A DNA stretch of 21,252 nucleotides, taken from assembly GCA_964390545.1 (NCBI GenBank), contig CAYMJV010000054.1, forward strand, positions 1 through 21,252. The letters are read 5' to 3'. A program made the translations under genes and the position numbers. Position 1 is the stretch's first letter; the number at the start of each line of letters is the position of its first letter. This stretch comes from CAYMJV01 sp964390545. GTDB lineage: Bacteria > Desulfobacterota > BSN033 > UBA1163. Of this stretch, positions 15,021-21,252 are shown one piece after another. Below the pieces are notes generated by a model. That model was given only the letters and a program-made list of their open reading frames with translations. It ran no database searches and had not been told where the DNA came from.

Positions 15021-17072
15021 TCATTTAGCAGCCCATATTTTGACCCATCTTGCTGCTGCGAGAGCTGACAGATTAGATACTACTCCCAAAAGACGGCGTT
15101 GATCAAGCAGAAGATCCTTAAAGTCGTACTGAACGCCGATGATACCGATCATTTCATCAAGCGATTTCATCGGCATGAAGAAGACCTTAATGTTTGTTAA
15201 GGTTTGTGTGCCTGCACCCGCAGGTTCACCGTGTTCGTATGTCCATTCGGCAACTGCCATTTCATTCGGAGTAAGGTCAACGTCGGGTTTGGTTCGAGCC
15301 CAAACCTGGAGCCCCCCGTCTTTCCCGCTGAAAAGTACAAAAGAGGGTGCATCAACAATCTTTGAGAGGTACTTGATCGCAATGTGACTGATGTGATCAA
15401 GAACCGTGGTACGAAAAAGCGTTAAAGTATTTTCCCATTCCTTCGAGTTCTGAACAAGCCCCCCTACAAATTGTTCGACTGGAGGAAGCATCAAAAATTC
15501 TTTGCTCATCTCTTCGATGAGGGTGATCCGCCGGATGCGCAGTTGCAGAAGAAGATTTTGCCGCCTGGTTATTTTAACAAGTTGTCCAACAATGATCGAT
15601 GTCAAGAAAAAGACTAAGACATTGATGACATCATGAGGATGATACATTGTGAAACTGTATTTTGGTTCAACGAATAAAAAATCAAAGGTGAGCAAACTGA
15701 TGACCGATGAGAAGACCGAAGGCCCGGTCCCGAAAAGGAGGGCGCTGGCAATCGTTGCGATCAGATAGATATAAACAAGGGACATGGGATTAACAAATTT
15801 TTGAAGGAAAAAGTTCAACAAGGTGACGGCGACAACCATGAGAGCGGAAAGGAGGTAGTCGTTTGGATTGAATGCAAACCGTTCAGGTTTTGGCTTTACT
15901 TCCGTTTCTCTTTTTTCAACAGATGGCGTGATGAGATGCAGTTCAAACTCACTCGGAGTGTGAAGTAGTCGGGATGCGGGTGAACCTTTCCAGAGCCCCA
16001 AGAGCATGGAATGGAGGGGTTTACCGATCACGATATGGTTAATATTATACTCGCGGGCAAAGCGAAGGATCTCACTCGCTACGTCTGTTCCGGAAAGAGT
16101 TACAATTTTTGCCCCCAATTCATCTGCAAGATTCAATGCCTCAGCGATATAAGCCTTATCTTTATCCGACATCTCTTTCAAGGCGGGTGTAGAAACATAC
16201 ACAGCATACCATTCGGCATGCGCATCTTTGGCAATGCTATACCCTTTGCGGAGAAGCTGTTTTGCATATGGGCTTGGTGCAATGCAGACCATCACTCTTT
16301 CCCCTGCTGGCCAGGGACCAGAAATGGCCTTTGCCCTCATGTAGTTCAAAAGTTCCGTATCGATCTTGCGGGCTACATGGGTTAGCATGAGTTCACGAAG
16401 TGCCACAAGATTGCCGCGTTGGAAAAAGTTCTGCATCGCCCGTTCAGCCTGTGGAGGAATATAAACTTTCCCTTCTTTCAGCCGCTCAAAAAGTTCTTCC
16501 AAGGGGATATCGATGACCTGAACTTCATCTGCCCTGTCCAGAAAGGTGTCAGGCAATGTCTCCTGCATTCGGATTCCTGTGATCTTCTCGAGAACATCAT
16601 TCAAGCTTTCAAAATGCTGAACATTCATCGTGGTGTAAACATCAATGCCACTGTCAAGCAGCTCTTCAACATCCTGATATCGTTTTGGATGGCGGCTGCC
16701 GGGAGCATTCGTGTGTGCAAGTTCATCTACCAGAACAACCGCAGGCCGTCGTGTGAGGATGGCATCGAGGTTTAATTCTCCGAGAACAATGCCTTGATAT
16801 TCCACACGCTGACGTTGAATCATTTCCAGGTCTCTAAGTAATGCCTCTGTTTCGATCCGACCATGAGTCTCCACAACACCCACCACCACATCCTCTCCGC
16901 GTTTCTTCAATACGTGGGCTTCGTTGAGCATTGCGTAGGTTTTTCCAACACCGGGCGCATACCCGAGAAATATCTTCAGTCTCCCTCTTTTTTCTTCCTC
17001 GCGTTCGACTTCCTTTAAGAGGGCATCCGGATCTGGCCTTGTCATATCTTTACGGCTATCATCCACTCCCAT
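15021..17072 (-). CDS. kdpD: KdpD-type K+/turgor sensor lacking the kinase module
   Basis: KdpD normally senses K+ limitation and phosphorylates KdpE. This 683-residue version starts normally: Walker A LGYAPGVGKT (36-45), Walker B VVLVDELAHTN (112-122), and family motifs TTMNVQHFESLNDV and RADEVQVIDIP. A Usp-like domain follows (256-382), then a four-helix membrane domain (about 405-500) and a GAF-like domain (about 525-675). It stops at ARWVKIWAAK, where full-length KdpD (about 890 residues) would enter the linker to HisKA. No HisKA or ATPase remnant is found in the 91 nt after the stop, so this is not a simple late frameshift. It lies 101 nt after kdpC and before a complete separate kinase gene. 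It may act as a regulatory partner of that kinase, which is inferred. Confidence 0.92.
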   Translation of the reverse strand: MGVDDSRKDMTRPDPDALLKEVEREEEKRGRLKIFLGYAPGVGKTYAMLNEAHVLKKRGEDVVVGVVETHGRIETEALLRDLEMIQRQRVEYQGIVLGELNLDAILTRRPAVVLVDELAHTNAPGSRHPKRYQDVEELLDSGIDVYTTMNVQHFESLNDVLEKITGIRMQETLPDTFLDRADEVQVIDIPLEELFERLKEGKVYIPPQAERAMQNFFQRGNLVALRELMLTHVARKIDTELLNYMRAKAISGPWPAGERVMVCIAPSPYAKQLLRKGYSIAKDAHAEWYAVYVSTPALKEMSDKDKAYIAEALNLADELGAKIVTLSGTDVASEILRFAREYNINHIVIGKPLHSMLLGLWKGSPASRLLHTPSEFELHLITPSVEKRETEVKPKPERFAFNPNDYLLSALMVVAVTLLNFFLQKFVNPMSLVYIYLIATIASALLFGTGPSVFSSVISLLTFDFLFVEPKYSFTMYHPHDVINVLVFFLTSIIVGQLVKITRRQNLLLQLRIRRITLIEEMSKEFLMLPPVEQFVGGLVQNSKEWENTLTLFRTTVLDHISHIAIKYLSKIVDAPSFVLFSGKDGGLQVWARTKPDVDLTPNEMAVAEWTYEHGEPAGAGTQTLTNIKVFFMPMKSLDEMIGIIGVQYDFKDLLLDQRRLLGVVSNLSALAAARWVKIWAAK

Positions 17073-17109
17073 TTTTTAGGACCGCCTTCCCTTTTCTCAA
17101 TGACTTTAC

Positions 17110-17139
17110 GTAAGGGGTGAATTGCAAGAGGTAAGGGGT
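17110..17139 (-). promoter_or_regulatory. Two direct repeats GTAAGGGGT in the kdpC-kdpD gap
   Basis: GTAAGGGGT occurs at 17110-17118 and again at 17131-17139, a 21-bp period that puts both copies on the same helix face (ACCCCTTAC on the coding strand). The 101-nt gap holds nothing else notable. A regulator-binding site is possible, but chance or a minor dispersed repeat cannot be excluded. Confidence 0.3.
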
Positions 17140-17173
17140 TTCCCACTAACGACTCCACCTTGCGACTCACAGT

Positions 17174-17758
17174 TTATTTGCTTTTCTTTGATGCCTCATC
17201 CAATGCCAGGTTCAGTTCGAGAACATTGACGCGTGGCTCCCCCAGGACGCCGAATTGCCGTCCCTCGGTGTATTTCCATACAAGACGTTTCACTTCGTCC
17301 TCGCCCATTCGGCGTTCCCGGGCAACTCGTGAAATCTGAAATTCAGCCGCTGCAGGGCTGATGTGCGGGTCAAGCCCCGATCCGGAAGACGTGATTAAGT
17401 CGACAGGGATCTCTGCATTCGGATTTTCAGTGCGCAACTGTTTTGAACGTCCTCTCACCTGCTCCCCAAAAAGCTTCTTACTTGTCGGCCCGAGATTCGT
17501 GCCGCCGGAAGCGGTCGCATCGTAACCGGACCCGGCCGCAGAAGGCCGCGAGTGGAAATAGCCTGCGCCATTAAAGGGCTGTCCGATCAAACGAGATCCG
17601 AACAGCTTTCCTTCTCTCTCAATAAGGCTTCCGTGGGCTTTTTCCTTAAAGAGTAACTCTGATAATCCAGTGATGACAAATGGATAAACGATTCCCACGA
17701 GCACCGTGAGCACGATGGTTAATGCGATCGCCGGGTAGATATGCTTGAATAGATTCAT
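17174..17758 (-). CDS. kdpC: K+-transporting ATPase subunit KdpC
   Basis: KdpC is the single-span accessory subunit of the KdpFABC pump and stabilises ATP binding by KdpB. The protein has 194 residues, about the family size. A membrane anchor occupies residues about 8-30 (IALTIVLTVLVGIVYPFVITGL). The family signatures follow: GSRLIGQPF, YFHSRPSAAGSGYDATASGG, NLGPTSKKL, VTIT-like DLITSSGSGLDPHISPAAA and the C-terminal VNVLELNLAL. The open frame reaches a GTG overlapping the kdpB end, but the ATG at 17758 follows GGAGGGA with a good spacer and is chosen. It lies 14 nt after the kdpB stop, in the usual kdpABC order. Confidence 0.95.
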   Translation of the reverse strand: MNLFKHIYPAIALTIVLTVLVGIVYPFVITGLSELLFKEKAHGSLIEREGKLFGSRLIGQPFNGAGYFHSRPSAAGSGYDATASGGTNLGPTSKKLFGEQVRGRSKQLRTENPNAEIPVDLITSSGSGLDPHISPAAAEFQISRVARERRMGEDEVKRLVWKYTEGRQFGVLGEPRVNVLELNLALDEASKKSK

Positions 17759-17772
17759 ATTGACTCCCTCCG

Positions 17773-19896
17773 TCACACCAGGCCAAACAGGGTAATGATG
17801 ACATCGATGATCTTAATCCCTACGAAGGGGATCACGATACCGCCAAATCCGTAGATGAGCAGGTTGCGCCTAAGCAAGGCGGCTGCCCCCAACGGGCGAT
17901 ATTTGATGCCCCGCAACGCCAATGGAATCAATGCAACGATGATCAGCGCGTTGAAGATTACCGCTGATAAAATCGCCGACTCCGGTGTGGCCAACTGCAT
18001 GATGTTAAGCGCAGAAAGCGGACCGCTCTTGGCGCCAGCCGCCATGTACAGTGTTGAAAACATGGCAGGAATGATAGCAAAGTATTTAGAAACATCATTG
18101 GCAATGGAGAAAGTCGTGAGGGCTCCGCGTGTCATCAGAAGTTGCTTGCCAATCTCAACGATCTCAATGAGCTTTGTGGGGTTTGAATCAAGATCCACCA
18201 TGTTACCCGCCTCTTTCGCTGCCATCGTCCCCGTATTCATTGCTACGCCAACATCGGCCTGAGCGAGAGCTGGAGCATCATTGGTACCGTCGCCCGTCAT
18301 CGCCACGAGTTTACCCTGAGCCTGTTCCTGACGGATGAGATCCATTTTGTCTTTTGGTTTCGCCTCCGCGAGAAAATCATCAACCCCTGATTCGCTGGCA
18401 ATGGCCGCCGCGGTTAATGGATTGTCTCCTGTTATCATGATCGTTTTTATCCCCATTCTTCTCAGTTGCACGAACCGTTCCCGCATCCCTCCTTTTACGA
18501 TATCCTTCAGATGAATAACGCCAAGAACGCGACTGCGATCAGCAACAACCAGAGGTGTCCCACCGGACTTCGAAATGGACCCAACAATTCCTCTCAGTTC
18601 AGCGGGTTCGACTCCTCCTTGAGAGCTGACGAAAGAGATAATGGCATCTGGGGCACCCTTCCTGATGGAGCGTCCACCGATGTCAACTCCTGACATCCGC
18701 GTGTGCGCAGTAAAGGGGATAAAACGTGCTTCCTGCGATGATAGGTCCCGTCCTCGCAACCCATACTTTGTTTTTGCCAGAACCACGATCGAGCGGCCTT
18801 CCGGCGTTTCGTCCGACAGGCTTGACAGTTGTGTGGCATCAGCCATTTCCTCCTCTGTCACTCCACGAAGTGGAATGAATTCAGTGGCCTGCCTATTGCC
18901 GAGAGTAATGGTGCCGGTCTTATCTAAAAGTAAGCTGTTTACGTCGCCTGCCGCCTCGACCGCCCGACCTGACATGGCAAGCACGTTGTGTTGAATCAGT
19001 CGATCCATCCCTGCGATGCCAATGGCTGAAAGCAGCCCCCCGATCGTGGTCGGGATCAAGCAAACGAGTAATGCCACCAGCACCGTAATCGAAGGGGGCG
19101 CAGCCCGGACAAAACTACCTACCGCATTTGAGGCTTGAACGCTGTAAATGGCATACGGAAGCAAAGTGGCAACTGCCAAGAGAAAGATGATCGTAAGCCC
19201 CGCCAGCAATATATTCAAAGCGATCTCGTTCGGTGTTTTTTGTCGTTCTGCGCCCTCGACCAGTGCGATCATCCGATCCAGGAACGTGTCTCCGGGATTC
19301 GATCGGATGCGCACCTTGATCCAATCTGAAATCACTGTCGTTCCGCCTGTGACCGCCGAACGGTCTCCTCCTGCTTCGCGGATGACTGGCGCACTTTCGC
19401 CGGTGATGGCTGATTCATCTACCGATGCAACGCCTTCAATGACCTCTCCATCTCCGGGGATGATTTCTCCAGCACGAACCAGTACGACATCATCCCTTCG
19501 CAGCTTCGTCCCAGGAACACGTTCGGTCCTAACCCGCTCTATACCCTTTCCGATATCCCCGATGATGAGATTGGCCATGGTTTCAGTCTTAGCCTTGCGA
19601 AGCGTATCGGCCTGTGCTTTTCCTCGACCTTCGGCCATTGCTTCTGCAAAGTTGGCAAAAAGGACAGTGAACCAAAGCCACAGCGTGACCTGGACGGTGA
19701 AAAGTAAGTGGCCGGTATTGCCAACAATAATATCCCAAACAATGAACAGTGTCGTTAGGATGCTACCTATCTCAACGACAAACATCACCGGATTGCGCGC
19801 AACCTGCCGCGGATCCATCTTTATGAATGCATCCTTAATGGCCCGCTTCACGATGGGTGAATCGAAGAGAGGTCTTTTCTTTGCCACCTTTGCCAT
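17773..19896 (-). CDS. kdpB: K+-transporting P-type ATPase catalytic subunit KdpB
   Basis: KdpB hydrolyses ATP to drive high-affinity K+ uptake through KdpA in the inner membrane. The protein has 707 residues; E. coli KdpB has 682. P-type motifs are in order: TGES (165-168), the PTTIGGLL membrane segment (282-289), phosphorylation site DKTGT (325-329), FTAHTRMSGVD in the nucleotide domain (395-405), KGAPD (413-417), MITGDNP (487-493) and TGDGTNDAP (534-542). The active-site aspartate D325 is intact. The TGES serine corresponds to the inhibitory phosphorylation site known in E. coli. It lies 37 nt after kdpA. Its ribosome site is weak near the ATG, with a better GGAG about 19 nt upstream; a TAA in frame just before the ATG excludes a longer start. 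Confidence 0.97.
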   Translation of the reverse strand: MAKVAKKRPLFDSPIVKRAIKDAFIKMDPRQVARNPVMFVVEIGSILTTLFIVWDIIVGNTGHLLFTVQVTLWLWFTVLFANFAEAMAEGRGKAQADTLRKAKTETMANLIIGDIGKGIERVRTERVPGTKLRRDDVVLVRAGEIIPGDGEVIEGVASVDESAITGESAPVIREAGGDRSAVTGGTTVISDWIKVRIRSNPGDTFLDRMIALVEGAERQKTPNEIALNILLAGLTIIFLLAVATLLPYAIYSVQASNAVGSFVRAAPPSITVLVALLVCLIPTTIGGLLSAIGIAGMDRLIQHNVLAMSGRAVEAAGDVNSLLLDKTGTITLGNRQATEFIPLRGVTEEEMADATQLSSLSDETPEGRSIVVLAKTKYGLRGRDLSSQEARFIPFTAHTRMSGVDIGGRSIRKGAPDAIISFVSSQGGVEPAELRGIVGSISKSGGTPLVVADRSRVLGVIHLKDIVKGGMRERFVQLRRMGIKTIMITGDNPLTAAAIASESGVDDFLAEAKPKDKMDLIRQEQAQGKLVAMTGDGTNDAPALAQADVGVAMNTGTMAAKEAGNMVDLDSNPTKLIEIVEIGKQLLMTRGALTTFSIANDVSKYFAIIPAMFSTLYMAAGAKSGPLSALNIMQLATPESAILSAVIFNALIIVALIPLALRGIKYRPLGAAALLRRNLLIYGFGGIVIPFVGIKIIDVIITLFGLV

Positions 19897-19933
19897 ATAT
19901 CTTTAGCCTTGAATTGCTCCTTTCTCGTGTGAT

Positions 19934-21252
19934 TCAAAACAATGTTCCCGATTCCATCAGGAAATGCTCCACGATCGGTCCGAGCGAAAGCATCGGGAAA
20001 AAGGTCAGGGCGCCGACGATCAGGATGACGCCGATCAGCAACACCACAAACAGAGGCGTATGAACAGGAAATGTGCCCGCTGAATGGGGGACGATCTTTT
20101 TCGTTACCAGATTGCCCGCGATGGCCATCATCGGGATGATCATCAGAAATCGTCCGATCAGCATTGCAAGTCCTATCGTGGTGTTATACCAGAGGGTGTT
20201 CGCATTGAGTCCTGCAAACGCTGACCCGTTGTTGCCTGTGCCTGAAACGAAGGCGTAAACGATCTCCGAGAGCCCGTGCGGCCCAGCGTTGTTGACCTTC
20301 GATGCCCCGTATGTCGCAACGCTTGACCATGCCGAAAAAACCAGAATCGAAAAAGCGAATACAAGAACGTAAAGCATGGCCATCTTCACATCCTTCGCTT
20401 CTATCTTTTTGCCCAGGTACTCCGGAGTCCGTCCGACCATAAGCCCGGCAATAAAGACCGTCAGCACGATCATCACCAGCATGCCATACATCCCTGCACC
20501 CACACCGCCGAAAATGATCTCACCAAGCATGATGTTCAGAAGCGGTATCATTCCACCCAAAGGGGTAAATGAATCATGCATTGAATTAACGGCGCCGCAT
20601 GAGGCGTCCGTGGTGATGGTTGCCCAAAGTGCGGAATTCATGATGCCGAAGCGCACCTCTTTCCCTTCCATGTTGCCGCCCGTCTGTTCTAAATCGTTGA
20701 CTTCACTTGCCGCTTGTGTCACTCCGTGCTGGTTAAAGATCGGGTTGCCGCGGGCCTCAAAGTAATAAGTGGTGAAGAAACCCGCCAGGAAAAGTATCAC
20801 CATTGCTGAAAAGACTGCCCAGCCATGTTTCTGATTGCCGGTCATCCGTCCAAGCGTGTAGGTGAGACCCGCTGAGATGGCGAAGATGGCGATCATCTCC
20901 AGGAAATTCGAAAATGGTGTCGGGTTCTCAAAGGGGTGGGCTGAGTTGGCATTGAAGAAGCCGCCACCATTCGTACCCAACTCCTTGATAATTTCTTGCG
21001 ATGCAACCGGACCTTGAGCGATTGTCTGAACCGTTACGGTTTCAACGGTCTTATTGCCACGATCGTCCGTTTTCTCTACTTGCTGTGGTTCGACGAGTGT
21101 GGCTTGGGTGTATGGACTGAAATTTTGGACTACTCCCTGGGAGACCAGGGCAAGTGCACCAATAATACAAAATGGAAGCAATACATAAAGTGTTGTACGG
21201 GTGAGATCAACCCAGAAATTACCAAGCGTTTTTGCTTCACGCCTAGCAATGC
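19934..21252 (-). CDS. kdpA: K+-transporting ATPase channel subunit KdpA (5' end outside window)
   Basis: KdpA is the K+-selective, channel-like subunit that binds K+ from the periplasm. The reading frame is open to the right edge of the window: the edge codons translate as IARREAKTLGNFWVDLTR, a typical KdpA segment, so the TTG at 21181 is not the true start. About 439 residues are present and roughly 120-150 N-terminal residues are missing, including the first filter. Visible filter regions include ELGTNGGGFFNANSAHPFEN, STDAS-like TTDASCGAVNSMHD and SGTGNNGSAFAGLN. The C-terminus ends normally (FFPMLSLGPIVEHFL). It is the first visible gene of the kdp block; any kdpF and the kdp promoter would lie beyond the window. 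Confidence 0.96.
   Translation of the reverse strand, partial: IARREAKTLGNFWVDLTRTTLYVLLPFCIIGALALVSQGVVQNFSPYTQATLVEPQQVEKTDDRGNKTVETVTVQTIAQGPVASQEIIKELGTNGGGFFNANSAHPFENPTPFSNFLEMIAIFAISAGLTYTLGRMTGNQKHGWAVFSAMVILFLAGFFTTYYFEARGNPIFNQHGVTQAASEVNDLEQTGGNMEGKEVRFGIMNSALWATITTDASCGAVNSMHDSFTPLGGMIPLLNIMLGEIIFGGVGAGMYGMLVMIVLTVFIAGLMVGRTPEYLGKKIEAKDVKMAMLYVLVFAFSILVFSAWSSVATYGASKVNNAGPHGLSEIVYAFVSGTGNNGSAFAGLNANTLWYNTTIGLAMLIGRFLMIIPMMAIAGNLVTKKIVPHSAGTFPVHTPLFVVLLIGVILIVGALTFFPMLSLGPIVEHFLMESGTLF

Noticed and set aside
16011..16385. 124-residue plus-strand ORF inside kdpD
   Set aside because: It lies fully antisense to conserved KdpD sequence and has no recognisable feature.
19148..19906. 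252-residue plus-strand ORF antisense to kdpB
   Set aside because: It is a shadow of the strongly conserved kdpB frame; its composition (Ser, Arg, Thr, Ile rich) is typical of an antisense read-through.

Overview
The window comes from a bacterial chromosome, probably a Gram-negative bacterium. A LolA-like periplasmic protein implies an outer membrane. Base composition is moderate, Shine-Dalgarno sites are clear, and the intergenic gaps carry many palindromic or short tandem repeats. The gene mix (HD-GYP plus HEAT-repeat protein, H+/Na+-pyrophosphatase, Kdp plus Trk, KinB-like kinase) resembles uncultured Desulfobacterota or Nitrospirota-like lineages. That placement is an impression, not a measurement.

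Layout. (1) 1-290: a palindromic intergenic repeat, then a single-domain MazG-type NTP pyrophosphohydrolase (290-766, +). (2) 827-4164 (-): a two-gene unit encoding a HEAT-repeat protein and an HD-GYP-type phosphohydrolase. They share a related N-terminal domain, and the HEAT gene lies between two 64-nt inverted repeats. (3) 4165-4565: a non-coding gap full of palindromes, followed by rsmI (4566-5282, +). (4) 5269-7711 (-): a translationally coupled ABC-2 exporter operon (ATPase, permease, LolA-like periplasmic protein). (5) 7932-9998 (+): hppA, a membrane pyrophosphatase with the K+-dependent signature. (6) 10075 to the right edge (-): a potassium-transport and signalling block. In transcription order it is kdpA (5' end outside the window), kdpB, kdpC, a KdpD that ends before the kinase module, a separate membrane histidine kinase, a receiver-TPR protein with no DNA-binding domain, trkH/ktrB and trkA/ktrA.

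How it fits together. Two K+ uptake systems, the Kdp P-type ATPase and a Trk/Ktr channel with its RCK regulator, sit on one strand around an unusual signalling set. No KdpE is visible. KdpD keeps its ATP-binding, Usp, membrane and GAF-like parts but has no HisKA or HATPase domain. The kinase between it and the receiver protein has its own sensor, HAMP and PAS domains. The convergent hppA product probably needs K+ for activity, so much of the right-hand two thirds concerns K+ and membrane energetics.

The best candidates for something undescribed are this rearranged Kdp signalling set and the HEAT/HD-GYP pair with its shared domain and inverted repeats. No rRNA, tRNA, CRISPR array, transposase or prophage gene was seen.
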